A stretch of 64,000 nt of DNA, taken from Conoideocrella luteorostrata (lineage: Eukaryota > Ascomycota > Sordariomycetes > Hypocreales > Clavicipitaceae). Of this stretch, positions 33,501-44,668 are shown one piece after another. The notes beneath the pieces are model-generated. The model did not search any database and had not been told where the DNA came from. It worked only from the letters and a program-made list of their open reading frames with translations. The position numbers were made by a program, and so were the translations under genes. The first letter of the stretch is position 1, and each line of letters begins with the position of its first letter. The stretch lies in contig JASWJB010000001.1 in the NCBI GenBank assembly GCA_032433595.1, forward strand, positions 372,001-436,000. The letters run 5' to 3'.

Positions 33501-34200
33501 CTATATGGTATCCCAAGTCCCATCAACCGGCGTTAAATCGAAGCGGGGGATTATCATGGCCGCGAGGCTTAGCATGTCCATCACGGAAAAGTGTCGACTC
33601 GGGCTGAGATGGATGCCGCCGCCGAATCCGCGAAAAGCTGCTCGTTTGGCAGCTGTCATGGTGATCTTGGTGGACTCCTCGCTGAAACGGGTGTGGTTGA
33701 ATCTGCCGACATCGGCGCCCCAGGCCTGCTCGTCGAAATGCATAACCGCGACGGGGATGAGCAGGGTGCTCCCTCATTTCAGAAGATATTGATCGAGCAT
33801 GCGGTCTTCAGTAACTTTGCGGGTACAAAATTGTTACCGAATGATATCTGATTGTCTCGTGTAGCGTTGATTGGAAGATTGGGCACCAATTCTTGATGTT
33901 GTCCACATCCACATAGCATAAACCATTGCGCTCGCGCACAAGAGATAGCAACTCGGCCTTACAGTCCTGGAGAACTACAGGATTAGAGAAGATCTGGTAC
34001 ATGAACCAGAAAGTGGTGGGGGCCGTATTTTCGATGCTGGCAAAGGCGCCGGCAAGGTCCAGCCTGGCAAGTTCGGAGAGGTCTGGTGGCGTTTTGCTGA
34101 TTTGAGAGGCAATTGTACCGCGCCTTGAGTAGTTCTGAGATACTCTGATGATATCCGGCTTTGAAAAACTTCATAAGGGCTCCCATGTCACAAGTGAGCA
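33501..34200 (-). pseudogene. Cytochrome P450 pseudogene, C-terminal half
   Basis: In order on minus: an I-helix region ('AGAFASIENTAPTTFW', near 34065-34020), the stretch 34002-33808 with a K-helix 'STLHETIRYH', a frame change and an in-frame TGA near 33790, then 'MHFDEQAWGADV', 'RFSEES' and the heme loop. The heme loop reads FGGGIHLSPSRHF where the family has F-x2-G-x3-C-x-G. The axial cysteine is therefore Ser and the following Gly is also Ser, so heme-thiolate ligation is impossible. The N-terminal half is absent. Layout suggests a fungal CYP7/8-like family. Non-functional. Confidence 0.8.
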
Positions 34201-34275
34201 GCTATGGAAGTCGATCTCTAAGGCAGTGGAAAAAATGTCCTTGATTTCTATCTAATTGACGGGAATTCGGCTGCT
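34189..34275. repeat. Repeat block shared with 48393-48475
   Basis: About 80 bp (AGTGAGCAGCTATGGAAG ... TTCTATCTAATTGACG) recurs with small indels beside the DUF3435 remnant at 48.4 kb. It probably marks a further fragment of that gene family or of its host element. Confidence 0.7.
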
Positions 34276-34807
34276 ATTTATCTCTAAGATATCCCTCTTC
34301 TCGTGCATTTATTCCATTCCATTGATTCTGACGATATCGTCGATATCGTCCGTTTCCGGTGATGTTGAATTCCTCGTGCGGGGCGCATTCCTCGGCATCG
34401 TTCAATTTTGACGATATTGAATGCTTCCGGTCGTACGATTCTGTTGAATTTGAATGCTTCCGACGATGTTGAATAATTCCGGTCGCATTGTGTGTTTTCG
34501 GTGATATTGAGTGCATTGTTGTGGAATGCTTCCTATGACATCTCACAACGTACTTTCGAGCTTTCATCGGCTTCAAAGTCCAAAAATCGGGAAGAGCTTC
34601 AGGGCCAAGGTTTAGTATACCTGGCTCTTAGAAGCTGCAAAGAATATATTAGTGAAATTAGCTGCGGCTTCCGACGATAACGCCTGGGCTCTCGCCCCAC
34701 AAATTGGCTGTTACTGAGCCGCGCGATGTTCACTGCAATTTCAACTCCTCCCAAGGGTTGCTTCCCCACTAACAGAAGTAACCTTTTATTGCAATTTCGA
34801 CAGCTCC
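34276..34807. other. Degenerate minisatellite-like stretch
   Basis: Between 34310 and 34530 a short motif like GATATTGAATGCTTCCG recurs imperfectly. By position beside the shared repeat block it may be a decayed counterpart of the GTCAGCATC array at 48.5 kb. No gene recognised. Confidence 0.4.
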
Positions 34808-35003
34808 TGTGGGTTGCACAGGGTTGTGCAATGATCTAGATCATCGGCTTCAAATGAATATATTAATAAGTGTCTGTGTCTATCTAAGAAGAAGAAAATA
34901 AGTCAAGGTGGAAGTCACGATATCGCCGTATAAATATCGTGGCTTGAAGGTGACCACGTGACAGGCTTGTAAGCTTCCTGTTGTGCTTGGCGGCATTCCA
35001 ACA
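34808..35003 (-). repeat. Solo LTR (copia family), TSD GCTCC
   Basis: 196-bp minus-strand LTR, TGTGGG to CCAACA on plus, flanked by GCTCC at 34803-34807 and 35004-35008. It shares TATAAATA and GACCACGTGAC with the family. It is closest to the copy at 49271, with the same TATCTAAGAAGAAGAAAA block. Confidence 0.92.
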
Positions 35004-36822
35004 GCTCCCGATCACAAATTCCTAGCAGCAACAACTACAGCCAGCTAGCTGAAAATAGACCAAGCGCCCGTACTAATAGATCCCCAGTGCCTGAGTGTTG
35101 GTGTGTGGAGAGCAACCAGCGGTTAGCCCAGCGCTGTGAAAATTGTCCTCGAAAAGCGGCGTCACAACTTCCAAAAATAGATGCACATTTGCTGCGAACC
35201 TGCACTTTTGTTGTAAAAAGGAGATATCAGAAGGACATCTTACTCCCAAGCCTCTTGAATACTATGGGTTCTCAATGGGTTGTGAGGACCGTAAATGGCA
35301 TCGGTTGTTGCCAATGTGATTTGGCGGCGAAGCCATGCACATAAAGAGACTTGATTTGAACTCTCTCCTGCCAGTACATCTATCTCATTGACAAAGCTGC
35401 GGATAGCAGATGCGCTTAAGTCATCAAGAGACGGCCCTGATGCTAGAGCCTTGAAAGTATATTTTCTGATGCCGAAGAGGAAACTCTCATCAGAGACTGT
35501 TCCGCGTCATCACGTCATTCGTATATTTGTTTGTACCCGTTATCCAACTGTTATTTCGCAGGAATCAGAGATATTATCATGCGACATCTCAGAGAGCCCC
35601 GAAACACCGCCTCTGACACCTGTGAGATGAGGCCTCTGACGATGACGAATTCAATGACTAGCTAGAATCCATTTACAAGAAGAGGTCTAATTCCTCGTCA
35701 ATAAGCTAGAATAAAAAGGATGATTTCACCTGTCAGACATCCATAGCTGCTCATTTGTGACATGATGGCATGCCCAAAATAAGGAGCCCAGTTGATAATA
35801 CGATAGTGCTTCTGCACAGCTGAGACCAAAGAGACACTGTTTACAAGAAAAGTGCAGGTTCACAGGTTACCGCTTTTGGAGGACAAACTTCAGAGCGCTG
35901 GGCTGACCGCCGGTCGACCCCACCCACCTGCGGCGTTTGGTCTATTTTAAGCTAGCTGGCTGTACTTGTTGCTGTTAGGAATTTGTGGGGAAGCAACCCC
36001 TGGGAGGGGTTGAAATTGCAGTGAAATGCAAATCTTGCGCATCCCGATCCAACCACTGAGGCTTAAGATGCATATGGTGGTGGCACATTTAGCCATGGTC
36101 TGTTGTGCTTGTGGGTGCACAGTAGGTGCCCGCATGGGGGTCGGCAGCCAATTACAGCGATCAACTTTACATATCAGCACAAATATACGAGTCGTGACGT
36201 ACATACTAGACAAGGTTACAACACTTCGCGCATAACTCAAATTGATTAGATCTTTTATATTGCCGAAAAAAAAAATAGATTTAATTGTGTCTAAGCGCAC
36301 ATCAATCTTGTTATTAGTGCTGGTGGAAAGTGGTGCGTTTTGACTCGTTGAAATTTTTTCACCACGGCCAGGATTGGCGCTTCACACACACGACCACGCA
36401 AGCACGATAGCTACACACATAAAAAATAGTACCATACAATAGCCAGCTCTTTTGTTAACTATTTCCGGTTTTTAGTATCTTCCGCAGCATCGTGCACGCA
36501 TTTTATTCTTGGGTAAAGTCAGGTTTAACGGTTAATCGAGCAAGCTTACTACTGTTTGAGCCTTTGCAGGCGAGGTTGAACTCGGAAATTGGCCGAGTTA
36601 AGGTTATTTTGCATCTGAAAGCTGTACGAAGAATCTCCACGTGTGATGGGAGGATGTGTTGGTGGCGGTGAGAGTAAGCACGAAATGCTTGATGAACATC
36701 GAGACACTGCCGGAGACATTGGGTATGATGGCTATAAGTCTCCTTGAGGCCCTCTTAAGGTGCCAGGGTCATGGACATTCAAGAATTACCGCATGCCACA
36801 ATAGTCTCAATTCTCTACCACG
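35004..36822. other. Intergenic, no gene recognised
   Basis: Small plus frames (35087-35344, 35388-35630) and one minus frame (35947-36300) lack domains. Nothing else is seen. Confidence 0.35.
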
Positions 36823-38360
36823 TTGTTTTCCACCCTTGACAGCAAGCATACACATGTCCTAAACTTCTTCTTGTCTACTATTGAATCCATCGCAATGAAC
36901 TCGGACGTCTCGTTAGAATACCAAACTTTCTGGACCCATCCACGCAAAAGTCTTAACGCACATAACAAGCCATCGGAATGCCGTTCATCCACGCCAAGGG
37001 CCGTGAGACGATCCGCGCACGAGCAGATATGCACAGTCGACCGTGAACTACCATCAGGCTGCAATGATGTCGACACTGATCGTAATCACAATGACGTGCA
37101 GTCCGGTAGGCTGGTCCGATTTCCGGACGGATTACTTGGACAGGAGTTCGCGGCTGAGGATCTTATGCGTATCGGTATGCTACCAGCTACCTTTTGGTCA
37201 AGCCTCGAGACAGGTCACAGCTAACGGACTGTCAGCGAGGCAACAAGCGGCGACTATTGGACCAGCTGTAGAGGCTACGCAAAGCGCATACGCCCGCGCT
37301 TCGCCACCAGCCAGCGACACCGTCTGTTTCTCCAAATCACCATCAGCATCTCACTCTACACCAGCCACGGTCTATGACAACGATATACCATTGGAATACG
37401 GCATCGACGTTCCGTTCCCTCTTGACCCGGCTCTGCTGGATACGTCAATTGACGGTGCCAGCAATGATGCCCGTATAGATACAGCAAGTTTGGTCGAGGC
37501 TGGAGAGTGTCTGACCTCTTGCGATACACCTGCCTTGATATCGTGTGGCTCTACTCCAAATGTCGCCTTCGCGGCCGCTGGGCTGCCAAAACGGGCAATG
37601 AGGAGTTTAAGTTGCCCTAGAGCACAAATAGGATCCCACGAGGCTGCAAAGTCCCACAGAAGACTGTGCAAGAGCATGTCGCCTGTCCACGAAAACTCGA
37701 TGCCTGATGTCGGCAGCAGATCTCAAGACGATGTGAGCCGTGGCCTTAAGAATACAGTCGAGACTCGCAGCTGGCGGGTAATTTCGCGGCGTCACCGCCA
37801 CCAAAGCGAGTCAGGCTGGAAAGGTTCTCGCAAGACAAAGGTCGTTTAAGGGAGACGTCAAGCCGCCCTGGCTCAGCAGATAGGACTATGCGGCAGGAAA
37901 TCCACCCTATCACGGCCGGTTCAGGTGCTTCATCAGACGACGGTCATGATGAGAGTGCAGCGAAGTTTGAGGAATGGCCTTTATATAATGTCCTCCTCAA
38001 GCTTGTCACGTCCAATGGGGTGGCGACATTTCAGTTGCAATTTGACTGGAACCTGTGTGCTACCTACTCTCAACTGGGTCGGGCAATTCCAAAACAGCAG
38101 CACCATAATCCAAGCCGCCCAAACGCGAAAGTTGATGGTCCTCCTACCAGAGCTATATATAGCCCCGATGAAGACGATTTCATCATTTCGTTAAAGGAAG
38201 AGCTGCAGCTGTCATGGACGAGATCCACCAGGAGCATGCTAAAACATTTCCCTCTCGCTCCAAGGAGTCTCTCCAGGTACGATACTGCACAAAGCTCAAG
38301 TCCCGTAAATCGTCAGAGCTGCCTCATCCATTTTTTACTGGCAGATAGAGTAGGGATATG
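36823..38360 (+). pseudogene. Decayed SANT/Myb-like DNA-binding gene
   Basis: Successive frames 36823-37224, 37043-37849 and 37888 to about 38213 read as one long, largely disordered protein. It ends in a conserved block: 'FEEWPLYNVLLKLVT', 'VATFQLQF.W', then 'YSPDEDDFIISLKEE'. After a frame change near 38213 comes 'DEIHQEHAKTFPSRS' and 'ESLQVRYCTKLKSR'. The last part is a SANT/Myb-type helix pattern (YSPDEDxF...IHQxHAKxFPxRSxxSLQVRY). At least three frame changes (about 37220, 37850, 38213) are required and no introns explain them all, so it is a pseudogene. Such genes recur in fungal accessory regions; here it lies in a zone rich in transposon relics. Confidence 0.6.
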
Positions 38361-38361
38361 A

Positions 38362-39115
38362 TTCCAATGCCGTTGAACGGAAAGCGTCTGTATATGGAAC
38401 TTGTGCCAACTGTACATTTCGCTAATAGAGAAGAACTATCAATCAATTTTTTTCCCACACAAATCAAAATTTACCAAAGTCAATCGTTCATAATGCTGTA
38501 GATTCCCTCCGATGCTTCATGACTTATTCCACGTCAGCGAATCTTTCCGAACAGTTCATCGTTCGCTCTCCCTATATGGACCTTTCAACAGCTTCGTGGC
38601 TGTCCCATCATATCTATCCTCACTGTGCAAACTTTTGAGCATCTCGACCTACATCTAAATGCTGCGGTAGACTCATCAACGTTGCCAATCAAGGTTGAGT
38701 CAGAGGCGACGTCGGCTCCAAGAAGAAGGAGGAGGTTATCTTGGACGATTTGCAGGGATCTTAGGGAGGCGTTGCTTGCTCCAGCGCAGGGAGCGCATAG
38801 AATCGATCGCGGGGCGCATAATTAGTCAGCACAATCCACTGTATGGAGTAACCCGTCCCGCTTTCACTGTCGACTGCCTGTAAGTTTCAACAATAACCAT
38901 ATCGCAATGGAGCCTATTTTAACTCCGGCCTTCCCTAACAAGCTTCCTCCTCAGCGGTGGTATATCTCTAGAGAGACTCTGATTCATGATATGACCACAT
39001 CGGCGACGACTCAGGGCTTTGTATTTGATCCCCCCAGAAACCGAATGGATGAAAGTTTTCAACGTTTCTTCGGCAAGCATACTGCTGAACTCTATGAGTC
39101 TGTCCCTTTCCTTTC
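38362..39115. other. Intergenic, no gene recognised
   Basis: Plus frames at 38625-38883 and 38907-39197 are basic and low in domain content. The latter overlaps the 3' end of the HET gene in antisense. No gene assigned. Confidence 0.35.
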
Positions 39116-41040
39116 TCATGCGATATCAAACTCCCTCAAGGAGAACTTTCCTGTTTTGACATCTTCCATAAGACCACCTTGCATGATATCCAGTTGATAT
39201 ATGTTACTAATAACTTGAAAGTTAGCCAGTATTTCTTTCTACACCTGTTCAAGAATGCACAGTGCTGTGAAGCTCGTAAAACTAACCATAAACCTACAAA
39301 GTGCCAGGAATTCTCTTGAAGGCGCAGGATACATGGTACTTTTAGTCCAAGAAGCCCGCATACGCGATCATTCACACACAAATATGCGTCTGTGACACCG
39401 CAAAGTTGCAGTGTTGCGGTTTGGAAGCACTTTGGGCGACAACAGGGCACAGGACCGCATTCAGCAGCAACATTTTCAACTTGACCCCAAGCACGAGTGT
39501 GAGCATGCTCGTGATCCAAGAAGCCACCCCAAATTTCCTCCAGTTTAGACTCTTCTGTTTTGTTAGGCGGATGCCAACATAAACGTCTGCCATACTTAAC
39601 GGCATGGTTTGCTCTAAAGTTGGGTTGGAGGTCTATGAGCCGAGTCTCGATTCTTTGGATTATGTCTACCTCAAAGCCTGCAACCTTGATAGTTTTGGAG
39701 CCTAGGTTGAAAATACAACAGCCTTCCAAGTTCCCAGTGAAGGCGAATGCCCCGAAAAGTTGTCGCGAAACTTTAGCCTCATTTACCCACTTCGGTGCGT
39801 ATCGCATGTCGCCGAATATCGATAGGTAATTGGTAGGAACAGTATAGTCTGGGGCCCAGGAAGGCAAGTTGAACTTTCTTTTCTTATCAATGGACCGATT
39901 GACCTCTACTAGGCTTAGAAAATCAAGATTTCCTTGTTGCTTGTACATCAACTCGGCAGCGCTCATGTACACGTCGCATACAGATCTGTCATAGCTCACA
40001 CTCAGCTGTGGGTTGACTCCAAACTCAGAAAGAAGCCCAAGAATTCCGTAAACCTTATCCCGCGGGTCAGTGGCATTGTAACGTCTCCCGGCGAGCAGAA
40101 GGGTAGACAACACATCCTTCTCCGGCGAGGGACACCAAGTCTCAGGGTTATCAAGCGCCATCTTAATAATTTTCACAAACTTGAGTAGCCCAATGCCTCG
40201 CCGGGCCACATGTAAATAGAGAAATTTCCCTGTAAGTGTGGTTGCCTCCGAAAGCTCATCGGCAGAGTCATCCATCAGCACGGGCGTCGCTTTGGAGATT
40301 CGATCCCAGGTCGTGCACCAGCGGCCACAGATGAAGAACGTGTTTCTTGAAAGGACGATTTCTTGTATGATCCATACTCGCGTCCACCAACAACGCGCAA
40401 AGAAGTGGCCTAATGCAATCCAGAAGTTCTTGAATTTCTCGTTGTGGGTCAAATGGCGCATTGCGACCTTTGCGTCATCCGACCACCAGTCCCAGAGATT
40501 AGAAAGTCCCAGAAGCAGTTGAATTGCTGGCACAGTGTAGTCATCTTCTTCTCCCAGCCAAGCAACAACTGTGTGAGCTTTCTTATATATCTCACACATA
40601 AACGGAATTTGACGAGCCCGTTCTTCTGTACTACCTTGATTTATACAGATTGCATCTATCCAAAGGTATACCGGGAACGTAAACTGGTCGTGAACTGTCC
40701 CTTGATCACTAAAGAGTTGATTTTGACAGAAACAGAGAGGGTCACAGCAGGATAGAATGTTTTTTCGAAGCTGCCTCAGTGCTGCATCCAAGTTAGAGCG
40801 GATTAAAAGCCCCTGTCGGCCTATCCCCTCAATCCAGAGTGCCAGCTGCGGGTATTCGTCGCCCCAAACATAGGACAATGCTTTGTATTCCAGTTCTGGG
40901 TCATCCAGAGATGCCTCGTCCAAGTAACAGACGAGGGGAGAGGATGGTGACCCTGGCATCAACCGGAGCAGGCGAATTGAGCGATCCGAAGAGAGAGGCG
41001 CATAGTTGTATTTGAGATTAGATGCCATGAGGGGTCGCAA
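39116..41040 (-). CDS. HET-domain protein, 614 aa, one intron
   Basis: Heterokaryon-incompatibility (PF06985 type) protein. Exon 1 is 39294-41040 and exon 2 is 39116-39213, separated by an 80-nt intron (39214-39293; donor GTTTAT, branch CTAAC, acceptor TCAAG). The sum is 1845 nt in frame. Splicing matters: unspliced reading gives an unrelated hydrophobic tail, whereas spliced reading restores the family's closing block ('YQLDIMQGGLMEDV'), equivalent to the usual VHGIMDGE. HET core motifs: 'EYKALSYVWGD', 'LWIDAICINQ', 'WWTRVWIIQEI' and 'DPRDKVYGILGL'. An alternative start four codons later (MASNLKYNY) is equally good. HET proteins act in non-self recognition and cell death; no partner domain is present. 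No inactivating change seen. Confidence 0.85.
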
Positions 41041-42014
41041 TTCCGGTTGGTTGAATAGCGGCCACAGCGAATTGAGAAACTGATGAAACCTGGGATAACT
41101 AGATCGAAGAGTGCGCGGAGCTCATCCCTGAGGCTCTCAATCGCCAGAGTTTGGTATTGATTCACACTAAATTGTCAATTTTCAAGTTTGTGTCAGCATT
41201 ATGCCTGACGTGGGAGAGCCCACGGGTAAAACTCTGTCGCCGAATCTCGTGCGAAGATCAAGCCAAGCCGTTCATAAATGCCTGACTACTCCAAGAGCTG
41301 TATATTGCGCCTCGAAAAGCTATGTTCCCCGTGGGAACAATAAAACAACAATGCTTTACCACACTGGCGCACCTGTGACCCTGTTGGGCATTTCTCGCTT
41401 CATCTAAATTTCGAGGGGGCAGCACACACTAGCACCATTGGTCAGCTGTGCGGGGCAGAAGGGATTGTGGCAGGCCCTGTGTCGGTTTATGGGCTATGCC
41501 TTGTCCACGACTAGGGGTGAATGCCTGCAAGAATGCCTAAACTCAGCCTCGAACTATCTGCGTATCTTCCCTTTGTCGGCCATCCAATTCTCTCCATTCT
41601 GTGCTCTTCCAGCTAGTGACAGGGCAACACCCCAGGGAAACCCGTTAGCGAGGTGGACCTCATGCCGCAAACTTTGTGCAGTATTTCCGCGCTCTTGAGA
41701 GCCAACGCATATGTGAGACTTGGCGATTGCTTGCCTGCGCTGCTGATGGGTACGAGGTGACCTCGCCTCTTGGAATAATGAGAAGATACCCTATAGAGGC
41801 GGTGTTAGGCAAGCGCAGCTCCTCGCAGCACGGTCTACCGACAGTGTCGGTGACAATAGCCAATCAGTGCGTCAGGTGGCTGACGACACCTTAGAATTCG
41901 GGACATAGTCGACTCGGCCATTGCTCGTGAGGATAAAAACCAATTTACAGGCGGGAACGCAGCCTCGAGATCGGGCAGCTTTCGAATATTTTCATCAATA
42001 CGTCACCAATAGCC
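41041..42014. other. Intergenic, no gene recognised
   Basis: Short frames at 41201-41407, 41438-41698 and 41676-41894 show no domain. Nothing assigned. Confidence 0.35.
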
Positions 42015-42356
42015 ATGGCTGGGCCAACATGGGCCCAACAGGCTGTCGACCGGTTCTTTGCAGGACGCTACCCCAACAAACTCCAGTGCGATCAAATGGC
42101 GAAATCAGTTTCGATGGCTTCGGATATTGAAGCTGTTGACACTCCAGGTTCAATGAGTTACAATGTCGTCTGCAGAGGTCGTCAGTCAGGGAAGCCCGAC
42201 CGTGTGGTATCTTTCCGAGAGCCAGAAGCCCGTCTCGATCAACGCATGGGTCAGTTAGCAAAGGCCATCCATGAATGCCTCGTGCCCGAGATGTGTCATA
42301 ACGGCATGGTTGATGGCACGCCAGGAATACAAAAGCGAAGCTATTTGCGTTGGTAG
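42015..42356 (+). pseudogene. Truncated kinase-like (APH-type) N-terminal fragment
   Basis: 113 codons with the N-terminal signature of a fungal kinase-like family: 'DTPGSMSYNVVCRG', 'VVSFREPEARLD', 'LAKAIHECLVPE'. The frame then diverges ('GTPGIQKRSYLRW') and stops before any catalytic loop. DUF3435-like sequence starts about 140 bp downstream. Probably a rearrangement breakpoint. Confidence 0.55.
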
Positions 42357-42496
42357 TATTACCAACACCCCATCCAATGACGTGTTTCGAAAATCAGTTC
42401 GCACGGCAGGTGGATGGATTAAATCTGATGTAGAACCTATAAAATACTTAACTTACGCGTTTTATCTTGACTAGATTAGATCTTAACTAGGTTTAG

Positions 42497-43166
42497 AGGC
42501 CATGCGAATGCCCTACTTGGCGTAGCACCTGATCCCATTGTGGATCAAGTCATGAGGCACGATCCACTCACTGGCTGTATGCAAAATGCATACCAAAATC
42601 GCCGGGTTGGGTTTAACACGCAGGATGCATTCCTCGAAAGAGACCTATCTGCCGATGGTCTAACGCGGGCTTTCTCGCATATGTGCATTAGATGTAATCC
42701 TGAAGTCCCAAAAATGATCCCTAAGGCTGAACTTTCTAAGCTGCCGCCTGACCTTGAAGTCGTCAGGCTATCGGATCAGGTCAAAGCAATGTCATGTAGC
42801 ATAAGGCAAACATATGAGTTTATAAAGTCCGCGCCTGAAGAAGTGAAGAGAACGTATCAGTAGCTGCGGAGAGATCTCAGAAATGCTGAAAAGTCTTTTC
42901 GGGATGATATGACCAAAACTTATCAAGAAGCATGCCGCCATCGCATCCATAACGAGGAGTTACAGAGGCAGTTGGGAGGGCTGGCAATAGACCCTCGACT
43001 TGACGAGGAGGCCAAGGTCGAGCCACTTGTAAAGCATCAACTCGAAGAGCGAAAACAGCTGCAAGCCATTCTGAGCGATTTCAGACAGGATTTAGATGTT
43101 GATTGCCTCAAGGGCCGCAAAATTCGAGCCATTGACCTGATGGTTCTTCTCGCATCTCGGCGTTAA
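42497..43166 (+). pseudogene. DUF3435-type (FluG-like/tyrosine-recombinase family) C-terminal remnant
   Basis: Reads 'RGHANALLGVAPDPI' and 'DQVMRHDPLTGCMQNAY', then 'FNTQDAFLERDLSADGLTRAF', 'IRCNPEVPK' and 'YEFIKSAPEEVK'. An in-frame TAG at 42861-42863 breaks the frame. The rest continues to 43166: 'LRNAEKSFRDDMTKTYQEA' and 'RIHNEELQRQL'. This is the C-terminal half of the DUF3435 family, whose full-length members include the Starship 'captain' recombinases. The N-terminal catalytic half with the R..Y tyrosine-recombinase residues is absent. It shares its whole length with the remnant at 48.0-49.3 kb. Confidence 0.65.
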
Positions 43167-43370
43167 GTGCGTCTACCTTCTCGCTCGCTGTCCCCGTTTA
43201 TCCAGCAATTTGAAAGCAGTGTTCGTGGAGACTCCCTGAAGGTTAACGCTAGTGATCCCAACGTTGGCATCGAGGATATACCGGTTATACTCCAGCTTTG
43301 GCTCAAACGAGTGCAGCCTAAGCACACTATCAAGGCCCTATACACAGAGTTTTCAACTCGTCGCTTCATT

Positions 43371-44668
43371 ATGGCGGAAGCTATCGGTGTGGCTTCTGGG
43401 TTAGTTGGCCTGGCAACTTTTGCCGGACAGTGCAGCGTCGCGCTCTACCAAACCATCACGAGCTACCAGTCTCATCAGCAACACGTGCGCGACCTCGTTA
43501 ATGAAGGTGCTTCACTCGCTTGCCAACACAGCCCGAGCTAATCCAGAATTACGTATTCCCGCATTGGAAATCCCGCTAAAGCGCTGCGCGAAAGCTTGTC
43601 AGGAGTTCTCGCAAGCGATTAAAAAGTTTTCGATGAGATCAGACGGCAAACGGACGAGCTTTCGTGACTGGGCAAGATTGAGATATATGGGTGAAGACGT
43701 GGACGGTTTTAGACGCCTATTGTCTGGATATAAGATGACCATCACCATCGCCCTCACCGATGCGAGCCTGTCTGTCCTGCACTGTTTATGGCACCTTTAT
43801 AGCCGTCTCCCAAAGAAATATACTGACTTTTGATGTCTCCTTGCGCAGCCGCAAATCTCTCGTAAGCACCAACAATATCCAAGGCTACATGGAGCTTCTT
43901 ATCACTACTAGAGCAGATCTTGAGGAGCGTCTCGAGATGATGGATGACAAGCTTGATCTTATGCTTAGCAAAAATTTGGATCAATCCGAGTCACTGGCGA
44001 TTGAGGTGGCGCAGATCAAAGAGGAACGGCAGAGCACAGAGAACTGCTTGCAAATCTGTTCCCAGCTTTCTGAACATATCACGCAGATTCAGCTCGCCAA
44101 CTCTCGCACTCGCCCAAACTCTGACTACGAAAGTAACGCTGAGTCAAGCTCAATGTCAGAGAGAATCACCAACGAGGGTTTACAAGCATGCAAAGACACC
44201 CTCAGCCGCATGTCAGCCAAGCTTGCAAACCACGAGAAGCAGCTATTTAATCATTTAGCAGAAAAGTTGAGTACCACGAACAGCTCTCCAGAAGTAGCAG
44301 CTGATATTGTACGACTGAGAGACGAGTGGGAGTCGGCTCGACAGTCTATGGACCTCTTGTCACCAGCGAATAGCCAGTTAGAAAAGAGTGTAAGCGTTAT
44401 AGAGAATCACGCGACCGGCGATGCCGTACAATTCATGGTCTCAACCAAGGGCAAAATCTTGAATGGTACAAACCGGGGCCTTGGTTGGAGGACGAGGCAG
44501 GTCGGCGGCTATCTAGACGACGAGACAGTCAGACAGATATCGCGAGACATGAGCCATGTATCTTTCCACAATGTTGGCGAGGTTGACCATTCTCCAGCGA
44601 GAGAACGTGATGCGGAATTTAAAGAGCGATATGGGGATGGCTTTAAGCTGACGCAGCCCCAAGTTTAA
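43371..44668 (+). pseudogene. Helo-like N (STAND N-terminal) protein with internal deletion
   Basis: The ATG at 43371 opens 'MAEAIGVASGLVGLATFA', the start of the fungal Helo_like_N domain (PF17111 type) that normally sits before NACHT/NB-ARC in NLR-like proteins. Near 43505 the reading frame jumps: about six residues of the usual 'LEALSGVL' helix are missing, so a deletion not divisible by three is inferred. Onward in the new frame come 'LEIPLKRCAKACQEF', 'RTSFRDWARLRYMG' and 'ALTDASLRKSLV'. An intron at 43770-43848 (79 nt, branch TACTGAC, acceptor GCAG) is well supported. The C-terminal exon is coiled-coil-like (Glu/Arg/Lys/Leu) and ends 'ERYGDGFKLTQPQV'. No NACHT domain follows, so this is a stand-alone type of about 400 aa. 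If the frame jump is real, the gene is dead. Confidence 0.65.

Noticed and set aside
34274..34576. 100-codon minus frame rich in Lys/His/Ser
   Set aside because: It arises from degenerate short-period repeats; no domain and no homologous reading frame at the other repeat locus.
39136..39293. Hydrophobic C-terminal tail of the HET protein if read without splicing
   Set aside because: An 80-nt intron with CTAAC branch restores the family's normal ending in another frame, so the tail is intronic sequence.
42497..43166. Active Starship captain
   Set aside because: It contains an in-frame stop and lacks the N-terminal catalytic half, so it is only a remnant.
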